Part shown: piece by piece, positions 28,301 to 36,811 of the stretch | Layout of the letters: the number at the start of each line of letters is the position of its first letter | Numbering within the stretch: position 1 is the first letter of the stretch | Source: JAQVCM01 sp040403095 | Lineage (GTDB): Bacteria; Bacteroidota; Bacteroidia; Flavobacteriales_D; Crocinitomicaceae | NCBI GenBank assembly: GCA_040403095.1 | Contig: JBBALI010000002.1 | Coordinates: 1-64,000, forward strand | Direction: 5' to 3' | Length of the DNA: 64,000 bases | The notes under the pieces: model-generated | Seen by the model: the letters and a program-made list of their open reading frames with translations, nothing else | Database searches by the model: none | What the model was told of the DNA's origin: nothing | Translations under genes and position numbers: made by a program

Positions 28301-29691
28301 TCCTAGGAAGATTGGTAATGACGGTGAGATCTGTTTCAGGAACTTACGCATTGACGGATGGAACTTTATTACCAGGCTACAATCAAGGTTCTAGTGTTTT
28401 AGGATTTACGAACGGTAACGAAAGACAAATGGCAGGTTTTGTTTTTGGTCAACAACGCTATAATTTAAGCGGAAAAGAAACAGGTTACGACATCGCAAGA
28501 GTGGCTGAATCGAATAATTGGTTGGTGCAAAACAGTGCTTTGAATCGTCAATATACAAACACTCATACGCAGAATATTTCAGCACGTGCATCTTTAGAGC
28601 CTTTGAAAGATTTGAGTATTGAATTAACAGCTAACAGAAATTACGGTATAAGTTCAGGCGAATTCTTCAGATGGAACGATGATAATCTAGCGTATGAAAG
28701 TCAAAGTAGAATGGAAACAGCAACCTTGACTTATTCAACAGTTTCTCTTGGTTCTGCATTTACTAAAATGGGAAAAAATTTTGAATCTTCATTGTTTGAA
28801 AATATGCGTGCAAGTAGAACAGAGATTTCAAAACTTTTGGCTGATAAAAATTCAAACTCTGTAGGTGTTGTCAACGGATATGCAACAGGTTATGGTGGCA
28901 CACAACAAGAAGTGGTAATCGGCGCATTCTTGACAAGTTATACTGACAAAAAAGTCAACTCGTCAAATATCAATCCTGTGAAAAATATGCCATTGCCAAA
29001 CTGGAATATCAATTACAATGGGTTGACAAAATTCCCTTTCATGAAAAAGATCGTGAAGAATTTTGTTGTTCGCCACGGATACAGCTCTTCAGTAACAGTG
29101 GGTGGTTTACAAACGAATTTGAAAGCAACTCAGGATGTGAATGGAAACGCAACAGGTTTTGACCAAAATGACAATTTCTATGTGGCTCGAAATGTTTCTA
29201 ACATAACCGTTTCTGAGCGATTCTCTCCATTGATTGGAATTGACGCAACTTGGAATGTCAATGGACAAGGTTTGCTTACCAAATTTGAATTGAAAAAAGA
29301 CCGCAGCGCTAATTTAGCATTGACAAACAATCAAATCACTGAGATTTTAGGCACAGAATGGGTCATTGGAGTTGGTTATAAATTTGCCAAAGTGAAACTG
29401 CCTATCAAATACAAATCCAAGAATTTAGAAGAGCCATTGAACATTCGCTTTGATTTCTCATTCAGAGATAATTTAACAGTGATTCGCAAGATTGAAGAGA
29501 ACACAAATCAAGGAACAGCAGGTCAACGTGTGATTTCAATTAAGTCATCTGCAGATTACAACATTGGACAAAACTTGACAATTCAGTTGTATTACGATCA
29601 AGTAATCAATACACCAAAAATCGCTTCAAGTTATCCAACAGGAAACACAAGCGCTGGTATTCGTTTCAGATTAAATTTGGCTGGATTGTAA
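22318..29691 (+). CDS. sprA: T9SS translocon / gliding motility protein SprA
   Basis: A 2457-residue outer-membrane protein matching SprA in size, context and content. SprA forms the giant 36-strand barrel that passes T9SS cargo and is needed for gliding in flavobacteria. Hydrophobic export signal about 1-30 (LNLKTLFLVLSCVFTFIVSGQ); early conserved region MMTLEEYLEYERRKAMQ and FGSNEISIRPQGSIELSFG. Then a long alternation of amphipathic strands ending in IRFRLNLAGL. A strongly basic Lys/Arg-rich segment lies near residue 1960 (ELRKWERKKRQFERKKRRL). The start is TTG at 22318; no ATG lies near the signal peptide. It directly follows ruvA and overlaps the next gene by 1 nt. It serves the T9SS cargo at 2994, 11915 and 17505. 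Confidence 0.95.
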   Translation: MKKDIFIIKLLNLKTLFLVLSCVFTFIVSGQNNPPDTLPFPITNNIDPTQTTTQSFDLGDPSSVTPTVVYDPKTGTYVFKETIGKSDLNYRNPSMMTLEEYLEYERRKAMQENWKEKIDAETQAKRGFQPSIKIPGKAFTNIFGSNEISIRPQGSIELSFGVNSSRYDNPILPVKQRRITRFDFQQQIQLNLVGQIGTKIKLNASYNTQAAFDFDNITKLGYTGDEDQIMQKLEVGNVTLPLKTSLIQGSQVLFGVYSQMKFGRFTVDGIMASSKSKRQEINITGKAQIQPFEISADNYEANRHYFINLNFRDEYDEAMSTLPIPKSEINITRMEVWLTNRVNNTENTRNIVAFTDLGESKSQNVEGTPGSLTNAKFPDNEANGLYEWAAAQSGIRGFSNAVSTLSAQGVAPGPFVQAKHYEKVENARKLTDQEYSYNALLGFISLNLPLNNDEVLAVAYEYTYRGETYQVGEFSVDGVSGQDALILKLLKPTLTNPKNRIWDLMMKNVYSIGAYQLDKTGFRLDVLYNNPENSLLVPFFPAEGIKDKQLVTVLEMDRINMNEQPFSDGLFDFAPMTFTGNRSERGGTVNPRNGRVYFSTVEPFGQLLRQKLLDANIPEAIVNNTAYTELYDSTKTAAQQIPLKNRFVLKGQYQSSVTSDIPLNSLNVPQGAVSITAGGIKLVEGQDFTVDYNLGRVKILNSGILESNTPLKISIESNSVFGFQAKSLIGTHMNYRFSEDFNVGGTWMRMMERPVTQKVDIGSEPFKNNVLGLDVAFRKDLPFLTKLVDLLPIISTKAKSSISFTGEVAHLIPGVPKAITKDGMSYIDDFEGSQTTIDLKSVSAWKMASIPQGQPSLFPEASSKNLSAGYRRAKVAWYQIDQLFYSDNALRPKHINDDPSMLSDSRMRLVKQTDIFTNSQLAYGTVPIVQFLDLGYYPTERGMYNYDTTATTIDANGNFTNPENRWGGIMRALTTNDFEQTNIEFIQFWILDPFNQDAESVNPNAQHNGGDLYFNLGNVSEDVLPDSRKSFENGLPPTAGDTANLDSTPWANVSTQQVVVNAFNTDPESRANQDVGLDGRGDASEKLAYTNYVNWVQANPNLTAAAKAKMIADPSSDNYRFYRDDTYDNQKANILERYKRYNSTEGNSYTTEMSDTANTDGYPTQATNLPDLEDLNQDNNISETESYFQYKVSLRPGDTIVGQNFVTSVQTFIPIGSTKRERWIQYKIPVSEPEKVINGITDFRSIRFMRMFLKEFDEEVVIRFAKLEFIRGEWRRFRQDLVTPGEGIVTDPNLTTFNIAAVNFEENAERNPINYKLPPSIIREVDPSQVQQRQLNEQSLTLEVCNLKDGDARAAYRNVQFDVRTYKKLKMFVHAEEITTTKPLNNEDLTLFIRLGTDFTENYYEYEMPLTESIWYDNNDLSIWPEANNVEIIFDDLLDAKKKRNAITGTSNSTLTNNVEWVMIDPRNPKRLIKVKGSPNLQGIRSIMIGIRNPSKQADNPWTDDGEAKCAMIWVNELRLTDFQNEGGSAAVARMQIQAADFATVSMSGNYSGVNWGSIESRVQERQRNQQLGFDFNTNVQLGQFLGKRVKLALPFFYGYSVGIINPEYDPYNPDIRLADYDPATRKERARSGQDYTERKSYNFTNVRKELGANAKPHVWNISNFALSYAYSENLHRDFNLEYDRTKIWRGGITYNYSFTAKPVEPFKKIKFMQKSKWWSIIRDANFFLTPKNIGMNNDLIRSYNERQVKNNITPGYEFAPVFVKSFTWNRSYNLGYDITKNLKFNFNANNRSLFDENQGRIDKKLDPDNYREFKDTIRAQMKTLGQSIDYTHDYGLQYNIPFDKIPALDWVTGNAKYSGTFNWQRAPLGQSEYGNIIQNSRVFNSTAQMNFTTLYSKSKFLQKIISDGKPQRAKVNGMKNPDDGPAKTDPKPGVDNKEVLEELVPDKPEEEMTPKELRKWERKKRQFERKKRRLKRQKERAEKHKDKVNPVSGFLGRLVMTVRSVSGTYALTDGTLLPGYNQGSSVLGFTNGNERQMAGFVFGQQRYNLSGKETGYDIARVAESNNWLVQNSALNRQYTNTHTQNISARASLEPLKDLSIELTANRNYGISSGEFFRWNDDNLAYESQSRMETATLTYSTVSLGSAFTKMGKNFESSLFENMRASRTEISKLLADKNSNSVGVVNGYATGYGGTQQEVVIGAFLTSYTDKKVNSSNINPVKNMPLPNWNINYNGLTKFPFMKKIVKNFVVRHGYSSSVTVGGLQTNLKATQDVNGNATGFDQNDNFYVARNVSNITVSERFSPLIGIDATWNVNGQGLLTKFELKKDRSANLALTNNQITEILGTEWVIGVGYKFAKVKLPIKYKSKNLEEPLNIRFDFSFRDNLTVIRKIEENTNQGTAGQRVISIKSSADYNIGQNLTIQLYYDQVINTPKIASSYPTGNTSAGIRFRLNLAGL

Positions 29692-30155
29692 TGAAAATTA
29701 GAGCGGCTCAAAAGGGCGATGAAGTTGGAATTATGCTTTTGATTCAAGCCTTGGCTGAATACGAAAGGGCTCCAAATGAAGTGATCAATACTGCTGCTGC
29801 ACTTGGTATTCATTTATTCGAAGAACACATTTGCGAAGCTATCGTGGCAGAGGAAATTTCAATCATTGATGGTGTTGAGACAAAACAAATTGTTGGTTTT
29901 GCATTGTGGTACACTTCTTATTCAACTTGGAAAGGAAAATGCTTGTACTTGGAAGATTTCTTCGTTTTGCCTGAATTTAGAACTTCAGGAATCGGCGGAA
30001 AATTATTTGACAAAGTAGTTACAATCGCTAAAGAAAAGGGCGTAAAACGCATGGATTGGCAAGTGTTGGAATGGAATCAATTGGCGATAGATTTTTATCA
30101 AAAAAGAAATGCCGTTTTAGATCCTGATTGGGTGAATGGAAGGTTGTTTTTTTAG
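29691..30155 (+). CDS. GNAT N-acetyltransferase, diamine acetyltransferase (SAT1)-like
   Basis: A 154-residue acetyl-CoA-dependent transferase of the GNAT fold. It begins MKIRAAQKGDEVGIMLLI, has LYLEDFFVLPEFRTSGIGGKLF (motif A with the R/Q-x-x-G-x-G/A CoA loop) and a C-terminal DWQVLEWNQLAIDFYQKRNA. The overall pattern, including EYERAP near residue 23 and WYTSYSTWKGK, is that of the spermidine/spermine or thialysine acetyltransferase branch. Its ATG shares one base with the sprA stop (TAATG), so it is probably translated from the sprA transcript. Confidence 0.85.
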   Translation: MKIRAAQKGDEVGIMLLIQALAEYERAPNEVINTAAALGIHLFEEHICEAIVAEEISIIDGVETKQIVGFALWYTSYSTWKGKCLYLEDFFVLPEFRTSGIGGKLFDKVVTIAKEKGVKRMDWQVLEWNQLAIDFYQKRNAVLDPDWVNGRLFF

Positions 30156-30157
30156 TG

Positions 30158-31273
30158 TCAAATTCCAATTTTATCCAACATTTTTTCCACTTGATTCTTG
30201 GCATCAAAATGCATTTTCATATAGTCAATTCTCTGCGTTTTTTCTTCGCTCGAAAGTACTTTTGTGTTTGAAATCGCTTTAATTAAATCTTCTGCATCAT
30301 CAACCATTTCGCAAAATTGGCCTAAATCTGTTCCTTCAATCATCAATGGATTTACTACGCAGCGATTTCCTTGAATCAATGAATTTATCAGCTTTAATTT
30401 TACGCCAGTTGATTGAAAGGTGATGAGTAAATTGATTTCGGAAGTTTGAATTAATTCATTCATTTCATCTGTTGAGGGATTGCTTTTCAAGGTGATGAAG
30501 GTGTGTTTTTTCAATTCATTTTGTAATCCTTTGCTTGGGTTTTTTCCTGCAACCAGCAGCGGCATTTGAATTAGGTTTGAATCCCAACTTTCTATAATCC
30601 ATCGCAAGGCACGTTCATTTTCTGAAACACTTAAATTGCCATGAAACAATGCAAAATGTGCTGTTTTCTTCGTTTCTATTTCTTTGAAATCACAGCCAAC
30701 AGCCCAGAAATTTGTTGCAGAATTGATGGCTGAATAATAGTTTAAATCTCGCTCATTCAAACAGAAAAGTTGATCTGCTTTGGCCAAAATTTTTTCGTAT
30801 TTTCTCAGTTTTTTAGATTCCTTTTTGAAAAATGTTTTCTTCAGCGGAGAACTAGTTGCATAAGCCAAGGCCTCATAATATTGCCACTCAATGTTGTGAA
30901 TTCGAACCCATTTTTGTCGATTTTCGAATCTTTCATCGCTTAAAATCGCTGTGGTATGTAATCCTTCCATTAAAATGGGAAAATCATCTTCAAGCAAGCG
31001 ATTGAATAAATTTTCAGACCTTCTGGTGGCAACGATGAAAGGTTCTTTTTTGAAATTTGTCCAAAGGGATTTTTTGCGTTTGTAATAATGTATTTCATTG
31101 GCAATTTCTTGAAAATCGTGATCAGTTCCTCGGCCGTATTCAAAACAATGCAGAATCACATACACGCCCAAATCTTTCAAAGCTTTTGCGCGGAAATAGA
31201 TGTCAATGACGCCGCCGTAATCAGGCGGAAATGGAACATCTAGTGAAACAATATGAATGGCTTTGAGATTCAT
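30158..31273 (-). CDS. Glycosyltransferase (GT4-like)
   Basis: A 371-residue glycosyltransferase of GT-B type, probably building a surface polysaccharide. N-terminus IVSLDVPFPPDYGGVIDIYFRAKAL (PPxxGG motif), a central ALFHGNLSVSENERALRWI and the C-terminal VKLKLINSLIQGNRCVVNPLMIEG and FCEMVDDAEDLI, which match the sugar-nucleotide region of GT4 proteins. The usual Glu-x7-Glu is degenerate. It overlaps the next upstream glycosyltransferase by 4 nt (coupled pair). Donor and acceptor are unknown. Confidence 0.82.
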   Translation of the reverse strand: MNLKAIHIVSLDVPFPPDYGGVIDIYFRAKALKDLGVYVILHCFEYGRGTDHDFQEIANEIHYYKRKKSLWTNFKKEPFIVATRRSENLFNRLLEDDFPILMEGLHTTAILSDERFENRQKWVRIHNIEWQYYEALAYATSSPLKKTFFKKESKKLRKYEKILAKADQLFCLNERDLNYYSAINSATNFWAVGCDFKEIETKKTAHFALFHGNLSVSENERALRWIIESWDSNLIQMPLLVAGKNPSKGLQNELKKHTFITLKSNPSTDEMNELIQTSEINLLITFQSTGVKLKLINSLIQGNRCVVNPLMIEGTDLGQFCEMVDDAEDLIKAISNTKVLSSEEKTQRIDYMKMHFDAKNQVEKMLDKIGI

Positions 31274-32391
31274 TTTACAAATGGATAAATTTGTGCTAAA
31301 ACTTCGGTTTCTTTTTCCCAGTTTTCCCTCAAACTAGCGGATAAACAATTTGATTTCCATTTTTCAAGCAAAGTTGGATTTGCTTGAATTTTTTGAATGT
31401 CCGCAGCAATTTCCACTGGCGAATGTCCTCTGATAATCATACCAATTTCATTTTCTAGCACCACTTTTTTGACTTCCACCAAGTCTGATGCTAAAATGGG
31501 GGTTTGGGTATGCATGTAATCAAACACTTTATTGGGAAGTGAAAATCTGTAATTGAGATTGGTGTCTTTGTCGAGCGTCAAACCTAAATCTGCGTGATGC
31601 GTGTAATTCATCATTTCGGAATAGGGTTTTTTGCCAATGAATTGCACTTTTTCTTCCAAGTGGAGCTCTACGACCATTGCCTTCAACGTTGGAATCACAT
31701 CTCCATCTCCAACGAATAATAAAACAGCATTTTCAATCAGTTGCATCGCCAAAACGGCCTCTTCACCACCGCGGTCAATGTTGATTCCAGCACCTTGAAA
31801 AATGAGAATGAATTTATGTTCAGGAATTCCCAAGTCAGCTTTTGATTTCAAATTCGAAGCGTTCCAAATCGGAGAAATATTCCTGACAACAGCTACTTTT
31901 TTTCCGTATTTCGATTCATATCGCTTGGCAATAGAATGATTTACCGTATAAACTTGATTCAATTTTGGAAAAATCCACCCTTCAATTTTTTCCCAAACGG
32001 CTTGCACTTTTGGACGGTTGACCAGCTCTGGAACTTCAGTAAAATATTCGTGTGTATCGTAAACCAATGTTGAACGTTTCAGTTTACTGATGAGAAAGTT
32101 GGGAAGCAAAGAGTCTAAGTCATTCGAAACCAAAACAGAGGCTTTGCGAAAAAGCAAAAACCAAAACAAGCGAATGGAATATCCCGAGTAAAATAACGGA
32201 CCTTTGTTGAACCACAATTTCATGCGGTGTGTTTGGTAAGGTCTATCGAGTGGTAAGCTATTTTTGCGCATTCTTCCGACCAATAAAACGGAATAACCTT
32301 GGTGCATCAAAAACATGCAAACCTTGTGAACACGCTGATCTGTGTACAAATCATTTGTGACGCTTACAATGACCCTAGGCGATTTTCCCAT
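31270..32391 (-). CDS. Glycosyltransferase family 4 protein
   Basis: A 373-residue GT-B transferase. N-terminal VSVTNDLYTDQRVHKVCMFL is a phrase typical of GT4 proteins of capsule and O-antigen loci; LVYDTHEYFTEVPEL and LNQVYTVNHSIAKRY follow. The C-terminal domain has FIFQGAGINIDRGGEEAVLAM, LLFVGDGDVIPTLK and FSLPNKVFDYMHTQTPILASDL (nucleotide-sugar site). First gene of the coupled glycosyltransferase pair, reading leftwards. Confidence 0.85.
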   Translation of the reverse strand: MGKSPRVIVSVTNDLYTDQRVHKVCMFLMHQGYSVLLVGRMRKNSLPLDRPYQTHRMKLWFNKGPLFYSGYSIRLFWFLLFRKASVLVSNDLDSLLPNFLISKLKRSTLVYDTHEYFTEVPELVNRPKVQAVWEKIEGWIFPKLNQVYTVNHSIAKRYESKYGKKVAVVRNISPIWNASNLKSKADLGIPEHKFILIFQGAGINIDRGGEEAVLAMQLIENAVLLFVGDGDVIPTLKAMVVELHLEEKVQFIGKKPYSEMMNYTHHADLGLTLDKDTNLNYRFSLPNKVFDYMHTQTPILASDLVEVKKVVLENEIGMIIRGHSPVEIAADIQKIQANPTLLEKWKSNCLSASLRENWEKETEVLAQIYPFVK

Positions 32392-32422
32392 AAATCAAAA
32401 GTAAGAAAAAGTTGACTATGAA

Positions 32423-33031
32423 TTAGACCAAGGCCAAGATTAATAAGACTACGATTAAAATTCTAAGAATATATAAAGCAATACTTATGGAAGAAAAAAT
32501 AACACCAACACGAGCCATGTTAATTCCCCTTGGCGTATTATAATTCGCTTTTAAAGATTTGATGCCTTTATTAAGCGCAACAACAGCTAAAATCAATCCG
32601 ATGATTCCAAGGAAGGGAATAAATTGCAAAATGAATCCAGCAATTCCTAGGTTTCTACTTTTTTTCCCTTCATTTTCTGCATCCAAAGCTTCATCAACCA
32701 TCGATTGACTAACTGGTTTTACAGAATCTTCATCATTTTCTAAATTTTTTGTATTGACTAAAATGATTTGAGTTTCATTGTTTTCTGTAGTTGCACTTTG
32801 ACTTTCGACGATAGACTCAACACTTTCAACTGTTGGGTTTTGCATTGTTATATGTTCATCAATAACTGAATTGGAATTATCATTTTCAGTATAAACCTCG
32901 TTTTCGGTTGCACTTTTTGGGTTTGAATAAATATAACTTCTTTTTTGTCTTTTGACACCATTGCTGTATTTCCAATCTGAGCAAGAAACCAAGATTGAAA
33001 CCATCAAAATGTACGTAAATATTTTTTTCAT
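32423..33031 (-). CDS. Lipoprotein with C-terminal DUF4190-like membrane domain
   Basis: A 202-residue protein. It starts with a lipoprotein signal (MKKIFTYILMVSILVSC, Cys about 17). A low-complexity linker follows, rich in Asn, Glu and Ser (about 30-120). The C-terminal 80 residues hold two hydrophobic helices, NLGIAGFILQFIPFLGIIGLILAVVALNKG and GVIFSSISIALYILRILIVVLLIL, as in DUF4190-type domains. A lipid anchor plus two membrane helices would place it in the inner membrane, unless only one is used. ATG at 33031 is favoured by the signal peptide. Function unknown. Confidence 0.72.
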   Translation of the reverse strand: MKKIFTYILMVSILVSCSDWKYSNGVKRQKRSYIYSNPKSATENEVYTENDNSNSVIDEHITMQNPTVESVESIVESQSATTENNETQIILVNTKNLENDEDSVKPVSQSMVDEALDAENEGKKSRNLGIAGFILQFIPFLGIIGLILAVVALNKGIKSLKANYNTPRGINMARVGVIFSSISIALYILRILIVVLLILALV

Positions 33032-33142
33032 AACCATCAATTATGTTGCAAGATAAGAAATAATCGTTTTTTCACTTCATTTATTGTTTAAACCTGATTG
33101 ATTTACTTTTGAAAGTGCAGAATCAATAGGTTATAAGCTTAT

Positions 33143-35770
33143 TTACCGCTGTTTAATCGATCCTTTTTCACCCTGGGGAATGTCTAAAATCCAAGTATAA
33201 TATCCAATAAAATGCGAATCGAAAAATCCCTTTTGTTTGTATGATTTCTTTGGAATGAAAAGTCGATTTTCCTTTGGTAAACCTTTCACTGAAGTTTGCG
33301 GTGCAACGCCATCTTGCAAACACGGAGCATCTTGATAATCTTGATTCAAATTACTGCCATATTGCCAAATTTCTTTCCATTCTGCAGGTTTAACGATTCC
33401 AGATTTTGCATTTTCAGGTGCTAAAATGTAGAATCCGCCGAATTGTATTTTGTTGCGCAAGGATTCAATCATGCCTGTTGAATAAGCAAATCCCATGCTG
33501 TGGGCAACGATGTAAACCGTGTCGTTTTCAGAAAATTCAGGTAACTCGTTTAAAATTTGCAATAAGTTTTTACCAGCGATTCTACCGTGGTCTTTTCTGT
33601 ACTTAAAACCTTCTTTGTTTGCGCTCATTTTTAAAGCATTTTCGGTATGCGATTTTCGAACAAAATATTTTCGCAAATCCGTATTTTGCATCCAATAGCA
33701 AGTGTGTTTTTTAGGGTTTGTGCAACGTTTTGGAAAACTTTGAGCTACGCTTGTGAAGTTTAAAATACTGCGGTAATTGGAAGTACTGACCGAAAAATGT
33801 CCATCGGCGTAATACGTTTCTGTTGGATTGATTCGTTGCTGAAACAGCAAATTAATTTGATTCCATGGTTGCCAATAATCGTAGCGATCAAAAGAATAGA
33901 TGTGATTCGTTGAATTTTTGTTTTCGAAGCCATTGTTGATGATGTCTTGAAAATTTTCTTCCAAGGAATGTCCGACTGATGTGGGACGATAACCATTTAC
34001 AAAAACCAAAATTCTTTTCGCTACATCTTCTTTTTCGTTTGGTGATTCCAATGCTTTTCCATCATAAGAATAGACTTTTTGTCTGATCATTTTTTGGTTC
34101 AAATCCATGTAATTGAAGACCACATAATGATTTGTCACGCGTTTGGCATATTTCCAAACTTCCACTTTCAGTGTGTCAGAATTGTGCTGGAAACGCATTT
34201 TGATTGGCTTTTGATTTTCGTCTACCAACACATTGAAATACAATACAGGTAAACGTTTCTTTACTTCCCAATGTGTCGATTTTTCGATTAAAATTTCAGC
34301 CGATAAAATGCTTCCGCGCTTTTTGTGAAAATCGGAATTGGTGAACAATTTTTTCTTCGCTTCCGGCAATTTCATCCCGTCTAGTTCTGGCATCGGACCT
34401 GAAATGATGGTAAATCTTTCAAGAATCGCATTTCCCCATGGCAACGAGCAATAAACCCCAAATGTGGTCAACAAAAACAAACTCCAAACAGCAAATTTTC
34501 GGAGGATGCCCCAACGCCATTTTCGCTTTTGCCAAGTATTTTTAATTTTCTTCCTCAACCATAGAAAAATGCCAAAAAACACTACAAAAGCAAGCACATT
34601 GAAAATCGTGATGTAGTAACCTCCCCAGCGGTAAATCGGTTTCAAAATGCTGTATTTTACTCGAAAACGAGAAATTAAGAAGTTTTTTCTAAAAGGTCTT
34701 TGTACCGCTTCAAGTGGATTTTGATTTGTTAAATCAATCCAGCCATGCGTTTCTTTCCAGAAATAATAAGCAATTGTTCCATTGTTTGAAGGGACATTTT
34801 CATATGCATCAAAACGAGAAAATGTGCGGATTTCTGAGCGAAGTGCTTCTACTTGTGCAAAACTGAGTTGTATACCACCGAGAGAATCCATCAAGTTTCT
34901 TTTCCGATTTTCTAAGCTGTCTAAGGAATACCACGCTGGATTGAGCATGCCCATTCCAATAGCCAAAGTGCGCGCAAGTTGAACGTTTAACTTTTTTTCC
35001 TTCGCTTGAAAAGGTACAAATCCCAACGATTTATTTTTCAGCATATAGCCCAATTTTGACGAGTCTGAAAAGTTTGGAATCACGAATAAATAGTAGGCTT
35101 CATGCGGTAAATTAGTGTTCAATTCAAAAAATTGATTGCGCAATAAACGCATTTGACCCGAGTACATTTCCAAAGAGTCTTGCGTTGAAAAAACTGTTTT
35201 AGGTGAAAAAATCTTGGTTTTAAAAGTCGGTAAAATCGCTATTTCTAATTTGATTCCTGCTTGTTTGTAAATTTTATTTAACTCATTTTCGTAGTAAAAC
35301 CCATTATTTGAAAGCGAAAGCAGCGGGACGATATACACTTTTTGTTTGATCATTGGAAGCTGCAGGCTCATCCATTTGTCAATCAAAATATCACCATTGT
35401 AGAAACTGTAAAAGTGCTTTTTCTTTTCCAAGTGCATTGAAAACTGAAACGTGGAATCGTTTAGCCAAATTAAAGTCACTTCTTTTTTACCTTCCCAACA
35501 TTTCCAGTTTTTGGTCTTATATTTTGTATTTGATCTGACAATGGCCTGTTGTTTTACTGTTTGTTTTTCAGTAGCCGTAAAAACAGACAACACTTTTTTT
35601 GAATTTCCAGACTGAAAAGTTGGATTTACAGTTTGATTGGCAATTGTTTTTCCTTCAAAAAATTGAATCGATTTGTTTGGTTTGGGAATAATTTGAAAAT
35701 GAATTTGTGCGGTAAGTTGCCATGAAAACAACAAACCAATCAAACAGATAATATTTTGCAAACGCAACAT
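33143..35770 (-). CDS. Large membrane protein with C-terminal alpha/beta-hydrolase domain
   Basis: An 875-residue protein not assigned to a named family. Signal peptide about 1-21. An N-terminal exported region (about 22-370) has many aromatic and charged residues. Two membrane helices follow near 390-410 and 430-450 (IFNVLAFVVFFGIFLWL, FAVWSLFLLTTFGVYC). The C-terminal 400 residues end in an alpha/beta-hydrolase core: ILVFVNGYRPTS (oxyanion strand), IVAHSMGFAYSTG with nucleophile Ser758, and a late His in FFDSHFIGYY (about 853). It could be an esterase or a lipase-like enzyme; the substrate is unknown. Expressed alone. Confidence 0.7.
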   Translation of the reverse strand: MLRLQNIICLIGLLFSWQLTAQIHFQIIPKPNKSIQFFEGKTIANQTVNPTFQSGNSKKVLSVFTATEKQTVKQQAIVRSNTKYKTKNWKCWEGKKEVTLIWLNDSTFQFSMHLEKKKHFYSFYNGDILIDKWMSLQLPMIKQKVYIVPLLSLSNNGFYYENELNKIYKQAGIKLEIAILPTFKTKIFSPKTVFSTQDSLEMYSGQMRLLRNQFFELNTNLPHEAYYLFVIPNFSDSSKLGYMLKNKSLGFVPFQAKEKKLNVQLARTLAIGMGMLNPAWYSLDSLENRKRNLMDSLGGIQLSFAQVEALRSEIRTFSRFDAYENVPSNNGTIAYYFWKETHGWIDLTNQNPLEAVQRPFRKNFLISRFRVKYSILKPIYRWGGYYITIFNVLAFVVFFGIFLWLRKKIKNTWQKRKWRWGILRKFAVWSLFLLTTFGVYCSLPWGNAILERFTIISGPMPELDGMKLPEAKKKLFTNSDFHKKRGSILSAEILIEKSTHWEVKKRLPVLYFNVLVDENQKPIKMRFQHNSDTLKVEVWKYAKRVTNHYVVFNYMDLNQKMIRQKVYSYDGKALESPNEKEDVAKRILVFVNGYRPTSVGHSLEENFQDIINNGFENKNSTNHIYSFDRYDYWQPWNQINLLFQQRINPTETYYADGHFSVSTSNYRSILNFTSVAQSFPKRCTNPKKHTCYWMQNTDLRKYFVRKSHTENALKMSANKEGFKYRKDHGRIAGKNLLQILNELPEFSENDTVYIVAHSMGFAYSTGMIESLRNKIQFGGFYILAPENAKSGIVKPAEWKEIWQYGSNLNQDYQDAPCLQDGVAPQTSVKGLPKENRLFIPKKSYKQKGFFDSHFIGYYTWILDIPQGEKGSIKQR

Positions 35771-35835
35771 GAAACAAAAGTACGTTTAGTTGTTGGCTTT
35801 TCAGTCCAAAACTTAATCAACGATTTGTTTCTTTA

Positions 35836-36729
35836 TCAAATATTCACAAACACGGCCAATTTTGCGCCGACTGCGTTTAGCTTGAAATTGGGATTTCCTT
35901 GTGGAAGTGTTTCAAATTTTTGACTCATTGTGAAATACTTGTAAACCAACAACTCTAAAGCAATGGAATGGGTGTTTTTGAGCATGAAATTGAAACCGTG
36001 TCCAACACCTAAATCCAAAGATGAAATTTTAACTTCCGTGTTTAATTGTTCTGTCCAAGAATTTTGGTCGATAAACAAAGAATCATTCACCAAGAAACTG
36101 GTGTAATAATTCAAAGAATGAAATCCAAATTCCACAGGGATGTAGCAGGCTGTATTGCGTTTGTACGCATCATATTGAAATTGGTATCTCAAATTGGCAT
36201 TGAAAGTTGGACTTCCGCCAGAAATCAGAGCATAGTTTAAATTTACACCCACAAAATTTTTACGGTTTAAATACTTTCCTGCGCCAATTTGTAAACTGAT
36301 AGGAAAATAACTTGAATTGTTGTAATTCTGTAAATAATAAGCGTCTGATTTAAATGTTGTTGTTGGCACATAAGAACCGTAAGTCAGTCCAACAGAAAAT
36401 TCAAATTGATTTTCTTTGCGCACTTTGACAATGGTGTCATTTTTGCTTTTTCTTTCTTTAACAATTTGATTTTCTTCAAAGTAACTATATTCTGTTCTTG
36501 TCAAAGAATACTTTCTTCCATAAATATCTTGGAAAGTAATATCGCCGTCTTTTTCTTCAAAAATCAAAATTTGCCCTCTCAAAATTCGACCATCTTTCAT
36601 GTGAATGATATCAACGGTATTGGGCGGAGTAGTTGTTGGTTGCGCAAATACTGAAAGTGCGAGAAAACTAAATGCAAAAGCAAGGAAGCTTTTTTTGAAA
36701 GTATTAATTTGGACAATGTAATTTTTCAA
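35836..36729 (-). CDS. Outer-membrane beta-barrel-like protein
   Basis: A 297-residue exported protein with signal peptide (KKSFLAFAFSFLALSVFAQ, about 12-30). Residues 35-95 make a small domain with DIIHMKDGRILRGQILIFEEKDGDITFQD, a pattern common at the start of Bacteroidota outer-membrane proteins of unknown role. The rest alternates like membrane strands (FEFSVGLTYGSYVP, FVGVNLNYALISGG, GVGHGFNFMLKN) and ends in AVGAKLAVFVNI. The start is a TTG at 36729; no ATG precedes the signal peptide, so the start is uncertain. Confidence 0.65.
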   Translation of the reverse strand: MKNYIVQINTFKKSFLAFAFSFLALSVFAQPTTTPPNTVDIIHMKDGRILRGQILIFEEKDGDITFQDIYGRKYSLTRTEYSYFEENQIVKERKSKNDTIVKVRKENQFEFSVGLTYGSYVPTTTFKSDAYYLQNYNNSSYFPISLQIGAGKYLNRKNFVGVNLNYALISGGSPTFNANLRYQFQYDAYKRNTACYIPVEFGFHSLNYYTSFLVNDSLFIDQNSWTEQLNTEVKISSLDLGVGHGFNFMLKNTHSIALELLVYKYFTMSQKFETLPQGNPNFKLNAVGAKLAVFVNI

Positions 36730-36811
36730 ACCAATCTGATTTAAAGGTTAAAATTCGATTTTGAAATACAAAAATAAAAAAATGTTTGATGCAACAAGCT
36801 GATTGCTAAAA

